From JARRKC01 sp037388505 (GTDB lineage Bacteria; Acidobacteriota; UBA6911; RPQK01; JAPXNP01), in NCBI GenBank assembly GCA_037388505.1, contig JARRKC010000004.1, forward strand, positions 558,001 through 622,000: a stretch of DNA of 64,000 bases, read 5' to 3'. The notes beneath the pieces were generated by a model. The model searched no databases and was not told the origin of the DNA. It saw only the letters and a list, made by a program, of their open reading frames with translations. Position 1 is the stretch's first letter, and every line of letters begins with the position of its first letter. Shown one piece after another: positions 1-8,007 of the stretch. The position numbers and the translations under genes are program-made.

Positions 1-1
1 A

Positions 2-481
2 TCCCGGTACCGAAGCCGCCGAAGCTTCCTGCTCGACCTGCATCTGGACCCTCCGAACTCGACGTCCGATCTGGCCGGCCCGCCGTCCCGGGATGAGGAC
101 TGGCTCATCCTGTCGACGATCCATTCGGCCAAGGGCGGCGAGTGGGATGCCGTCTATCTGATCCACGCGGCCGACGGATGCCTGCCTTCCGATATGGGAA
201 CCGGCTCCGAAGAGGAGATCGAAGAAGAGTTGCGCCTGACCTACGTCGCCATGACCCGAGCGCGCGACTTCCTGTACGTCAGCTGGCCTCTCCGCTACTA
301 TCACGCCTGGCACTCCTTCACGGATCGACACAGCTATGCGCAGCGGTGTCGCTTCCTGAATTCCGACGTCCTGGCATCGATGCAGGCCCTGGCGACGACT
401 GAAGGGCCGCAGGACGATGAGCCCGAGACGGAATTGACGCAGGGCGACCTCGCCTCGGCGATTCGAGCGATGTGGGACTGA
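2..481 (+). CDS. UvrD/PcrA-like superfamily I DNA helicase, C-terminal end (5' partial)
   Basis: The reading frame is open from base 2 to a TGA at 479-481 and enters from outside the window. The visible part is the end of a UvrD-like 3'-5' helicase. It shows the late SF1 motifs: STIHSAKGGEWDAVYLIH (motif V region, contacting DNA and ATP) and LRLTYVAMTRARDFLYV (motif VI with the arginine finger). Such helicases unwind DNA in repair or replication-conflict resolution. About 60 residues follow motif VI, without the long C-terminal tail of classical UvrD, so this may be a shorter member. The family call is firm; which paralogue it is cannot be judged from this fragment. Confidence 0.9.
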   Translation, partial: SRYRSRRSFLLDLHLDPPNSTSDLAGPPSRDEDWLILSTIHSAKGGEWDAVYLIHAADGCLPSDMGTGSEEEIEEELRLTYVAMTRARDFLYVSWPLRYYHAWHSFTDRHSYAQRCRFLNSDVLASMQALATTEGPQDDEPETELTQGDLASAIRAMWD

Positions 482-516
482 ACCTCCGATGGCGAGTGAA
501 GGAATAGGGGTAACGC

Positions 517-532
517 TATAATGGGGTTCCCG
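517..532 (+). promoter_or_regulatory. Candidate -10 box of the nagZ-like gene
   Basis: A perfect TATAAT lies at 517-522, 10 nt before the ATG at 533. The upstream ATG at 521 would lie inside this hexamer. No good -35 box is visible, so this is suggestive only. Confidence 0.35.
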
Positions 533-1663
533 ATGCGTCTTTTCTCGGCTGCCCTTGCTCTCCTGTGCGCCTTCACCACCTCTGTCGCGTCCGGTGACCC
601 CAAGCCAACCGACCTGGACCGGATGATCGGGCAGATGATCATGGTGGGCTTTCGAGGGATCCGACCCGATCCGAAGAACCCGATCGTGCGGGATATCGTG
701 GACGGAAGAGTTGGGGGAGTGATCCTCTTCGACGTCGACGGGCCTGGAGGCGGGGGAGAGCGCAACATCCGATCGCCGAAGCAGCTCCGCAAGTTGACGG
801 CCTGGCTCCAGAAGCAGGCGGGGCCGGCTCCTCTCCTGATCGGTATCGACCAGGAAGGCGGAAAGGTCAATCGCCTGAAGACCAAATATGGCTTTCCTCC
901 GACCGTCTCGGCAAAGGAGTTGGGCCGGAGGGACGACATTGCGTGGACACAGAAGGTTGCCGCCACAGTTGCGCGCACCCTGGCATCGGAGGGGATCAAT
1001 CTCAACTTCGCACCGGTAGTCGATCTCAATACGAATCCTGACAATCCCGTGATCGGCTCGAAGAATCGAAGCTTCTCCGCTGATCCGGCGGTCGTCGTCA
1101 GGCAGGCGAGAACGTGGATCGAAGCCCACCGCCGCGCCGGCGTGATCGCGACCCTCAAGCACTTTCCCGGGCACGGCAGCTCTCATGCGGATTCACACCT
1201 CGGCTTCGTCGATGTCACCAAGACCTGGACCGAGAACGAATTGACTCCCTACGAGGAACTCATATCGGAGGGTGTCGTCGATGCGATCATGACGGCTCAC
1301 ATTTTCAACGCCAACCTTGATCCCGACTATCCGGCCACGCTCTCGCGCCCGATCATCACCGGCATTCTTCGGGACAAGCTGGGCTTTGACGGAGTCGTGA
1401 TTTCCGACGACCTCCAAATGAAGGCGATCTCCGCACGGTACAGCTTCGAAGAAACCGTTCAGCGAGGCATCCAGGCGGGGCTCGACGTCCTCCTGTTCGC
1501 CAACAACTCCGTCTACGAACCGGACATCGCCGAACGCGCGTACAAGGTCACCCGCCACCTCGTCGACGAAGGGATCATTTCACGTGAACGCATCGAGGAG
1601 TCCTACCGGCGAATCACTCAGCTCAAGGCCCGATTGAGCCGCAGGGCGAGATCCTCTGAATGA
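533..1663 (+). CDS. Secreted beta-N-acetylhexosaminidase / glycoside hydrolase family 3 (NagZ-like)
   Basis: GH3 enzyme of the NagZ type, which removes beta-linked N-acetylglucosamine from muropeptides or other beta-hexosaminides. Counting from the ATG at 521, a signal peptide (MRLFSAALALLCAF) starts at residue 5, the motif KHFPGHG with the downstream DSH at about 213-226 supplies the acid/base His-Asp pair typical of NagZ, and the nucleophile Asp is in VVISDDLQM near residue 296. The length of about 376 aa fits single-domain NagZ enzymes. I prefer ATG 533 because it begins a clean signal peptide and because ATG 521 overlaps a TATAAT box; 521 remains possible, with AGGGG upstream. A signal peptide implies a periplasmic or outer location, unlike cytoplasmic E. 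coli NagZ. No obvious partner gene is adjacent. Confidence 0.88.
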   Translation: MRLFSAALALLCAFTTSVASGDPKPTDLDRMIGQMIMVGFRGIRPDPKNPIVRDIVDGRVGGVILFDVDGPGGGGERNIRSPKQLRKLTAWLQKQAGPAPLLIGIDQEGGKVNRLKTKYGFPPTVSAKELGRRDDIAWTQKVAATVARTLASEGINLNFAPVVDLNTNPDNPVIGSKNRSFSADPAVVVRQARTWIEAHRRAGVIATLKHFPGHGSSHADSHLGFVDVTKTWTENELTPYEELISEGVVDAIMTAHIFNANLDPDYPATLSRPIITGILRDKLGFDGVVISDDLQMKAISARYSFEETVQRGIQAGLDVLLFANNSVYEPDIAERAYKVTRHLVDEGIISRERIEESYRRITQLKARLSRRARSSE

Positions 1664-1895
1664 GGGCTCCGGAAGGTTCCTGGCTAATCGATGCAGGCAT
1701 TCTGAGTGAGGAATGTCGGCTGCAGCGATCGGTCCCAATCGATTGACGTTCGCAAGAGACCGGCCTTAGGCTTGAAGAAGAGACAAACCTGATCGGCCGA
1801 CCGGTCGACTAACCGTTCAGCCCCTGCCTTCTCTGTGCATCCGAGTGCGGCACTCCGACGGGAAAGACAGGAGCTAGACAAAGGAGCAGGCGATC

Positions 1896-2870
1896 ATGAT
1901 CGCAACGAGTACCAAGACTATGCGGGCCGTCGCCATCGATCGCTTCGGTGACGTGGGGACGCTCCAGGTGCAAACACTTCCCGTACCTGAAGTGGGCCCC
2001 GAGCAGATCTTGATCCGGGTCGAGTCGGCCGGCGTGGGGCCCTGGGACGCCGCCGAGCGCGAGGGAGTATTTGCCAAAATGTTTGGAATGGAGCCCCGCT
2101 TTCCTCACGTGCTGGGCTTTGAGGGGGCCGGCACGATTGAGGCAGTCGGTGAGAAGGTCGACCGATTCCGGGAGAACGACCTCGTCTACGGGTTTGCCAC
2201 GGCACGCAGTGAAAAGGGTTTCTACGCCCAGTACACGGTCGTGAGGGCTGACGACGCCTGTCCCATCCCTCGCGGGCTGACGACGGATACGGCCGGTGCT
2301 TTGACCATCGACGGTGGGACCGCTCTGAGGGGTCTCAGAGACACCCTCCATCTGAAAGCGAATGAGACCATCATGATCTTCGGCGCCGGCGGGGGCATCG
2401 GCCATATGGCCGTGCAGCTCGCCAAGCGAATGGGGGCGCGCGTCTTTGCGGTGGCCTCGGGTGACGACGGCGTGGCGCTGGCCCGCCGCCTCGGTGCCGA
2501 TGCGACCGTCGAGGGACACCAGGGCGATGTCCTCGCCGCTGCGCGGAAATTCGCCCCCGATGGTTTGGACGCCGCCTTGCTCAGCGCCGGTGGTCCCGTG
2601 GCAGACCAGGCACTTCAGGCGCTGCGTGCCGGAGGCCGGGCCGCCTATCCAAACGGTGTTCAGCCCATTCCCAAGGCACCTTCGGGTCTCGACCTCGAGA
2701 ACTACAACGGGGCCTACGACAGGGAGCTGCTGGAGAGTCTCAACAAGCTCATCGAAGCCGGTCCTTTCGAGGTCCACATCGCGCGCACGTTTACACTCGA
2801 GCACATCGTCGAAGCTCACCGCGCGCTCCAGACTCACTACCTGGGAAGACTCGCCCTGCGAGTGAGCTGA
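1896..2870 (+). CDS. Zinc-independent MDR-family NADPH:quinone oxidoreductase-like protein
   Basis: Medium-chain dehydrogenase/reductase of the quinone oxidoreductase type, 324 aa. An N-terminal GroES-like fold begins at TMRAVAIDRFGD, followed by the HVLGFEGAGTIEAVGEKV signature (about residues 70-90). The Rossmann nucleotide-binding loop is IFGAGGGIGHMAVQLAK, a variant of the usual AxxGGVG, near residue 165. The catalytic-zinc Cys/His pattern of true alcohol dehydrogenases is missing. It probably reduces a quinone, enone or aldehyde with NADPH; the substrate is unknown. The ATG follows a good AAAGGAGC Shine-Dalgarno at 10 nt. It appears monocistronic, lying between nagZ and a toxin-antitoxin pair. 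Confidence 0.85.
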   Translation: MIATSTKTMRAVAIDRFGDVGTLQVQTLPVPEVGPEQILIRVESAGVGPWDAAEREGVFAKMFGMEPRFPHVLGFEGAGTIEAVGEKVDRFRENDLVYGFATARSEKGFYAQYTVVRADDACPIPRGLTTDTAGALTIDGGTALRGLRDTLHLKANETIMIFGAGGGIGHMAVQLAKRMGARVFAVASGDDGVALARRLGADATVEGHQGDVLAAARKFAPDGLDAALLSAGGPVADQALQALRAGGRAAYPNGVQPIPKAPSGLDLENYNGAYDRELLESLNKLIEAGPFEVHIARTFTLEHIVEAHRALQTHYLGRLALRVS

Positions 2871-2945
2871 GAGGCCCTCTTCGCGCACCTCTGAGCCGCG
2901 GGGAGCCTGGTGTGAAGAGGTCGGGAAACGTACCGACTTCGCCTC

Positions 2946-2982
2946 CATTGACATCAGTGACGTCAATGGGGACAATGGGGGC
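2946..2982 (+). promoter_or_regulatory. Promoter and palindromic operator of the first toxin-antitoxin pair
   Basis: A 23-bp near-perfect palindrome (2946-2968, arms CATTGACRTCA / TGAYGTCAATG) covers a -35 box TTGACA (2948-2953) and most of the 17-bp spacer. The -10 box GACAAT is at 2971-2976, leaving exactly 6 nt before the ATG at 2983. An autorepressing antitoxin would bind here. Such an arrangement predicts a leaderless or nearly leaderless mRNA, although GGGGG just before the ATG could also act as a weak Shine-Dalgarno. Confidence 0.6.
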
Positions 2983-3234
2983 ATGGCCTCACTCAATGTT
3001 CGAAATCTCCCTGAGGAAGTGCGTCGGCGTCTCCGAGTGCGTGCGGCGCGAGCGGGCCGAAGCATGGAGGCGGAAGCTCGGGAAATCCTGACTGCGGCCA
3101 CACTCGAGAAGAACCACAAAGTGGGAGCATCTCAGCTCCAACAGTTTGTCGACAGGCTGTACGGGACTCGGCGTCCAACCAGGGTCGTCGACGACTTGAT
3201 CGAGGAGCGCCGTAAGGAGGCCGAGACCGAATGA
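2983..3234 (+). CDS. FitA/VapB-like antitoxin
   Basis: 83-aa DNA-binding antitoxin of the FitA-like ribbon-helix-helix group. The start MASLNVRNLPEEVRRRLRVR is characteristic: a short beta strand followed by an Arg-rich helix, then RAGRSMEAEAREIL. The C-terminal half (about 45-83) is the toxin-neutralising tail. It overlaps the downstream PIN toxin by ATGA (3231-3234), so the two are translationally coupled. It probably represses its own promoter through the palindrome at 2946-2968. Confidence 0.85.
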   Translation: MASLNVRNLPEEVRRRLRVRAARAGRSMEAEAREILTAATLEKNHKVGASQLQQFVDRLYGTRRPTRVVDDLIEERRKEAETE

Positions 3235-3608
3235 CGGTTCTCGATGCCTCGGCCTTACTTACGCTGCTCTTCAGGGAAGTCGGACACGAAAGGGTCTCGA
3301 CCGTGCTCGAAGAATGCGCGATGTCGACGGTCAATCTTGCGGAGGTTCTGAGTCGGTTCACCCGGGACGGACACTCGAGCGTTCAGGTTCTTTCGCTCCT
3401 GGAGGCTTCCCCCGTTGAATGGGTGACGTTTGACAGCCACCACGCGGCACTGGCCGCCGACCTCCTTCCACGTACCCGACATCTGGGCCTTTCTCTTGGC
3501 GATCGAGCCTGTCTGGCCCTTGCATCCAGTCTCGGAGTTCCTGCCATGACCGCCGACAGGACCTGGACCGAACTCGATGTCGGCGTCGAGGTGCAACTGA
3601 TTCGCTGA
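3231..3608 (+). CDS. PIN-domain toxin ribonuclease (VapC/FitB-like)
   Basis: 125-aa PIN-domain endoribonuclease, the toxin of the pair with the preceding FitA-like antitoxin. The four conserved acidic positions that bind Mg are visible: Asp5 (MTVLDASALL), Glu38 (VNLAEVL), Asp91 (LSLGDRACLALA) and Asp109 (AMTADRTW). VapC-type toxins cut tRNA or rRNA when released from the antitoxin; the target here cannot be predicted. All catalytic residues are present, so the module looks intact. Confidence 0.88.
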   Translation: MTVLDASALLTLLFREVGHERVSTVLEECAMSTVNLAEVLSRFTRDGHSSVQVLSLLEASPVEWVTFDSHHAALAADLLPRTRHLGLSLGDRACLALASSLGVPAMTADRTWTELDVGVEVQLIR

Positions 3609-3799
3609 CAGCCAACGTCCTGATCGTTGCGTGAGGAATCCGGGTCAATTCCGCGACAGAATCGACCCCGCCCACTGGTCCTCCGGCAAGCCGCGGACCT
3701 CCGCTGTACTTGTCCGGAGTTTCGTCCTCGGACCAGGCTGGACGCGTCCGCAGCCAGAGGCCATGCTCAAATCGCAAATCTGAGATTCTTCCTTGCGCC

Positions 3800-5782
3800 T
3801 CAGGGCCTCACGAACGGCTTTTCCAGCCTCTCCTTGATGAACTTGCGATCCAGCACGAGTCCATACTGGGAGTGTTGGAATGAGACATCGACCCCGGTGT
3901 TCAGTGCCGATTGATAACGAGCCAGAGCCTCTTCGCGTCGTCCGAGGAGATCCAGGAGCATTCCCTGCCAGGCGTCATCGTAGAACTCCCAGACCTTCTC
4001 GTCCGGCTGGTCCCTTCTCAGGCCGGCCAGGCGTGTGAAGCTTGCGAGGGCGTGTTCGTAGTCGCCGGCATCGAAGAGCAGGAGGCTGATCTTCTGGAGC
4101 ATCTGCCGGTCGGTTACCTTTAGCTGCAAGGCCCTCTGGTACAGTTCTTCTGCAACGGAGCCGGCACCCGTCCAGGGCATGGCAAGAATCTTCGCTGAGA
4201 ACTCCTGGAGTTCCTTCGAGGGCGGCGGAATGATCAGAGGAAACTCGCGGTCCGGATCGACGACGACATCGACAGCTTTGCTCCGGCTGTGAAACTCGAG
4301 GGTTTGAGTTTTAGGAAACCGCTCGGTCCAGGCACGCTGATGGCTTCCGTCCTCGAAACGAATCTCCACGGGCACGGGCAGCCGCATCGTTCCGGCGTGT
4401 CGAAGAACGACGCGAGTCACGCGCACGTCGCCTTCTCGACTCTTGTCGACCCTCACCGTTTCATAGGAAGCGAACCGGTTGGTTCGCAACAAAGGGAAGA
4501 AGAACCATCCGAAATCCCGGTTCGATTCCTCTTTCACAATCCTGCGAAACTCAGCTGTGCCAAGCCGTCGCCCCCCGTACTCATGGAGGCAGCGAAGGGC
4601 GATTCGGCCGAACGTGTCCTGGCTCACAATGGCAGCCAGCGAACTGAGAATGCCGTACGCTTTGTTGTGCGTCACCTCAGCGTTGTAGTCGTACTTGAGA
4701 GCATGGATCTGTTCCGGCGATTGCTCGACGGTGGTATCCATTCCCTTCCGTACGGTCTCCGCATAACTTTTCAGACGGCCCGGATGGATTTCGAGGAGAC
4801 CTCGAGACCGGCAGTAATCACGATTGGCCATGATGCCCATCCCGATCATGAGCCAGCTCCACTGAACCGGGGACTCACCACAGAGAACGTGCTCCAGCCA
4901 ATACTGGTGGGCCACTTCGTGACCGATGATCCACTGCCAATGAGATGCCGGCAGCTTCGAGAAATCTTCGATCGAATGGATCATCACCATGCCCGTCGCG
5001 AAAGGAAACCCTCCCCGCACGGGCGGAGGCTCGCCTGGAATGATGGTCAGGCTCGGCTGCGGATACATACCGTATTTCCGCCGGTAGAATTCGACCGCGT
5101 CAACGCCATTCTCGACGAGTGTCTTTGCGCAGTCACCAGATTGAGGCGGCAGAACGGCTCGCACCAGCGTGTCCCCGCTGGACTCCTCGTATGCGGGATA
5201 TCCATCCGCAAAGAAGAGACCAAAAGAGCGAATATGAGTTGCTCGGAAGCGACCGTCCGAGGCATCCTTCCGGGCGCTGGCGGCCACCGTGATCTCGGCG
5301 GGTGCCTCGATTCCGACGTCGTAGGAGGCGTGTCTTGGATAATCGGCCCAGAGTCGCGGGTGCCAGTCGGCGAGCCGAACTTCCCTGCCCCGTCGAATGT
5401 CCGAGAGGGAGAGCTCGAATCGCAGCCCGATCTCGACCTTGTCGCCAGGTCGAAGCGGCTTGTCGAGTTCGACGACCGTCGGTTCTGAGGAGGTCCCGTC
5501 CATCTCGAAGCCGAGCCCCGGTGTCGTAACTTCACACGAGACAGCTTGCTTCAGACCCCAGACGAATCCCAGTTTCGTCAGCGGAACATCCGAAGTGTTC
5601 TCAATGCGGATGGTGCCGGCGCCCTCCAGCTTCGACATTTCTCGATCGATCGAGACGTCGAGCCGATAGTGTTCGTTCAAGGGGGAAACGGGTGAGAACA
5701 GTTCCTGAGAACCCGCCGCCGCAGTGAACACTCGAGACCCCATGAGAAAGACCAACAGAGCAAATGACCGTTTCAAAACCAA
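3800..5782 (-). CDS. Secreted M1-peptidase-like protein with incomplete zinc site and C-terminal TPR region
   Basis: 660-aa exported protein (signal peptide about 1-24) with the fold order of gluzincin M1 peptidases: an N-terminal beta domain, then a HEVAH motif (His288-His292) within GHEVAHQYW. In the family the third zinc ligand Glu lies in WLNEG 18 residues later; here the matching stretch is WLMIG, with Ile313 in its place. The GxMEN substrate loop is also missing, replaced by GGFPFATGM near 257-265. The C-terminal 150 residues contain TPR-like helices (ALASFTRLAG, EALARYQSAL). It may be a structural or binding protein, or use another ligand. Its promoter is not obvious in the 345-bp upstream gap. 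Fold call confident; activity doubtful. Confidence 0.75.
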   Translation of the reverse strand: MVLKRSFALLVFLMGSRVFTAAAGSQELFSPVSPLNEHYRLDVSIDREMSKLEGAGTIRIENTSDVPLTKLGFVWGLKQAVSCEVTTPGLGFEMDGTSSEPTVVELDKPLRPGDKVEIGLRFELSLSDIRRGREVRLADWHPRLWADYPRHASYDVGIEAPAEITVAASARKDASDGRFRATHIRSFGLFFADGYPAYEESSGDTLVRAVLPPQSGDCAKTLVENGVDAVEFYRRKYGMYPQPSLTIIPGEPPPVRGGFPFATGMVMIHSIEDFSKLPASHWQWIIGHEVAHQYWLEHVLCGESPVQWSWLMIGMGIMANRDYCRSRGLLEIHPGRLKSYAETVRKGMDTTVEQSPEQIHALKYDYNAEVTHNKAYGILSSLAAIVSQDTFGRIALRCLHEYGGRRLGTAEFRRIVKEESNRDFGWFFFPLLRTNRFASYETVRVDKSREGDVRVTRVVLRHAGTMRLPVPVEIRFEDGSHQRAWTERFPKTQTLEFHSRSKAVDVVVDPDREFPLIIPPPSKELQEFSAKILAMPWTGAGSVAEELYQRALQLKVTDRQMLQKISLLLFDAGDYEHALASFTRLAGLRRDQPDEKVWEFYDDAWQGMLLDLLGRREEALARYQSALNTGVDVSFQHSQYGLVLDRKFIKERLEKPFVRP

Positions 5783-6127
5783 ACCCCTTTACATCCGTAC
5801 AATGTGTAACTGCTTGCACACACTGCACTCTCGTTCCAAGCCAAGCGTGGGATCCCCATCCCGCTCCTTTCCCAACGCATGAGCTTACGATAAAGTTCAA
5901 TCCGGTTCGCCTCCAGAACGGTAAGTAGGGAAACCGCGCTGACGTGATGTTCGGAGCGCTCCCACTGAGTTCGAGGTCGTTCTCGATTGACGTCCGTGCA
6001 ACGCCGGCCTTACGCTTAAGGGGATGCCCGTTCCAGAACCTCTTCGCTCGATCGGGTCGTGGAGGCTCACCGCACGCTGAATGAGCGCAAGCATGGCCGC
6101 CTCGCCCTGCATACTGGGTCGCCAACG
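5783..6127. other. Intergenic region between divergent genes
   Basis: No gene is seen in these 345 bp between the M1-like gene (minus strand) and the small membrane protein (plus strand). Bases 5984-6021 resemble 1740-1777 (about 28 of 38 positions identical, sharing CGATTGACGT and CCGGCCTTA), so this may be a decayed dispersed element. Promoters for both flanking genes must lie here but none is clear. Confidence 0.4.
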
Positions 6128-6607
6128 ATGGGGTTGAAAACACTGCAGTTTCTGGCCTTGCTCTTCACTGCGCTGGGCCTCGCTCCCAGCATGGCTCATT
6201 TGCTCGAGATGCCGAACAAGATCAAGCTGCCTGCCGAACAGTACCTCACGGTTCAACAGATCTACCGAGGCTGGGGATTGCTGGGCATCGTGGAGATCCT
6301 CGCTCTTCTGTCGACCCTGGCTCTGGCGATTCGCATGCGAAAGCAGGCCAGAGCCTTCGCGCTGAGCTTCTTTGCCTTCCTTTGCGTGGCGAGCAATCTG
6401 ATCGTCTCCTTCTCCTTCGTTTATCCGATCGACTTCGAAACGAACCACTGGGCCGAACTGCCCGATCAATGGCAGGCGCTGCGCATGCAATGGGAATATG
6501 CGCACGCGGTCGACGCGGGCCTGTATCTGATCGCGCTGGTCGCTCTGATCTTGTCGGTCCTCGCGACCGACCTCGCTCGAGTCAGGCGCAGGCGATATCG
6601 TCCATAG
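6128..6607 (+). CDS. Small integral membrane protein (DUF1772-like)
   Basis: 159-aa membrane protein with four predicted helices: about 4-22, 45-65, 73-95 and 130-150. The loop after helix 1 carries LLEMPNKIKLPAEQYLTVQQ and IYRGWG, which I associate with a widespread hypothetical family related to DUF1772/anthrone-oxygenase-like proteins. The function is unknown. I chose the ATG at 6128 because it puts the first helix at the N-terminus; the frame is open upstream to an ATG at 6059, which would add an Arg/His-rich stretch with no membrane features. It lies alone between divergent and convergent genes. Confidence 0.65.
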   Translation: MGLKTLQFLALLFTALGLAPSMAHLLEMPNKIKLPAEQYLTVQQIYRGWGLLGIVEILALLSTLALAIRMRKQARAFALSFFAFLCVASNLIVSFSFVYPIDFETNHWAELPDQWQALRMQWEYAHAVDAGLYLIALVALILSVLATDLARVRRRRYRP

Positions 6608-6729
6608 GGGGCGTGCTCAGACTCGCAGAGGCCAGCCGCGTTCAACGAGAAGCCATGATCCATGCCTCTTGGCTGGCGCTCCCAGTCAGAATTTGCCACG
6701 CACCCAGGCTCCCTGAATTCCTTGATTTC

Positions 6730-7488
6730 CTACACTGCCCGTTCTGATTTTCCGGATCCGGGAAACCGATCCTCGACCTCCCTACGGAGCCGGTCCAACT
6801 GAAGCAGCATCTCCAGAATGCCGGCCTCACTCCCCGGGAAGGCGTTTCGCAGGGTCAGCCAGGCGTCGATCGAGCGCTGGATCCCTTTCAGAGCGACTTG
6901 GGCCGATCGGCGGGCATCGTCTACACAGTAGGGATCGGGCCGCCCATCTTCGTGAAGTGCGATTCCAGAGAGGGCGCGAAAGGTCTTGCTGCAGATCAGG
7001 AAGCGGAAGTGAAGGATTGTTTCGAGAGCGTCGCGACACTGCTCGAGATCCTTCGGCTTAAGACCCTGATTCGGCATGATGCCCAGCTCGACCTTCTGTT
7101 GGAAGCAGCCGGCGGCTGAAACCAGTGCCTCCCGGACAGGCTCCAGGTGAGCCGCCGTGCCGAAGGCATACCGTTCGGCCTGCTGGACTATGGCGTGGGA
7201 ACGGATCCTGTCGAAGGTGTCCAGCGCCTCCTCACCCTCGACGACCATAGCTTCCGGGTCGACTCCAGATTCTTCCATCCTCCCGATGAGAAGCTTCTGA
7301 ACCACATCCAGACTGCCTCGGAGGCTCTCTATGGGATCCTCCCTCGCTGCCTTCTCCTCCTGCTCCACAGCGAAGACGAGGCATTTCGACTGCTGATCGC
7401 ACCGTTCACACCAGCGATCACAGTGGTTGTAGATCCCATGAATATGATTGGGGTCCCTGGCCAGTTCGAGGAATCTCTCTTCGTCCAT
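6730..7488 (-). CDS. Conserved hypothetical protein with CX3CX2CX5C motif, copy A
   Basis: 252-aa soluble helical protein. Its only clear feature is an N-terminal cysteine motif, Cys23, Cys27, Cys30 and Cys36 (NHCDRWCERCDQQSKC), which could bind zinc or an iron-sulfur cluster. The rest is predicted alpha-helical without transmembrane segments. A paralogue of the same length lies at 11052-11810 on the same strand. The start at 7488 (MDEERFLELARDPNHI) is preceded by GGGAAGGAACGG; the upstream frame extension is shared only as leader DNA. A TonB-like gene lies about 0.5 kb upstream on the same strand in both copies. I cannot assign a function. Confidence 0.75.
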   Translation of the reverse strand: MDEERFLELARDPNHIHGIYNHCDRWCERCDQQSKCLVFAVEQEEKAAREDPIESLRGSLDVVQKLLIGRMEESGVDPEAMVVEGEEALDTFDRIRSHAIVQQAERYAFGTAAHLEPVREALVSAAGCFQQKVELGIMPNQGLKPKDLEQCRDALETILHFRFLICSKTFRALSGIALHEDGRPDPYCVDDARRSAQVALKGIQRSIDAWLTLRNAFPGSEAGILEMLLQLDRLRREVEDRFPGSGKSERAV

Positions 7489-8007
7489 TCCGTTCCTTCC
7501 CTTTCCGGATCGCCGCCGATCCCGTCGCCCCTGCAATTTGTCACTGCCTGCAAATGAATCCACGCCTGCTTTTGTCCTCTCACTGACCTATTAACGTCCG
7601 AGCATCCTGAATCTGCGAAAACCGGAGGAGTCTTGGAGGAGGGGTTTCGAGTATGAGCAGCGTGTTGCGGAAATGGCCGGAGCGGAGGTTCAGGTTTCGG
7701 AACGAGTAGGCGCACGCCGGGAATCGTGCAGCGTCAGTACGCGAACACCAGTGAGCCGTCCCTCCCCGAACGACCGGCAATCGTGGATGAGCAGCCCCGA
7801 ACGGAACGTGGCGCCTGTGCATCGAAGCCGTCCGAATCGCGGGCCGAGATCACAGCCGCGAGAGACAATCCTCGACGACCGAGCAATCGCGCAGGTCGAG
7901 TGTACGACCATGCCCCGAGACCGATTGACTCGAGGGACTCGAACTGGAATTCTCTATCCGCAGGTACTTACGATCGAGTGACCTGCGTGTCACCAATAAC
8001 ACGCCGC
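7489..8007. other. Intergenic region with a leader conserved between the two cassette copies
   Basis: No convincing gene in 519 bp. The part next to copy A of the Cys-motif gene (about 7489-7625) matches the leader of copy B (about 11811-11945), including CTATTAACG and the GAATCTGCGAAA stretch, so the duplication extends beyond the coding sequence. Bases 7731-7746 (GCGTCAGTACGCGAAC) recur exactly at 41509-41524. Bases 7983-7994 carry the CTGCGTGTCACC end of the GTGACACGCACG-type repeat. Confidence 0.5.

Noticed and set aside
1809..3119. 436-aa minus-strand frame opposite the oxidoreductase
   Set aside because: Antisense to a clear MDR enzyme and crossing a TA operator; composition is unlike a real protein.
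4289..5488. 399-aa plus-strand frame inside the M1-like gene
   Set aside because: Antisense shadow in GC-rich DNA; no family sequence, and the minus-strand gene explains the region.
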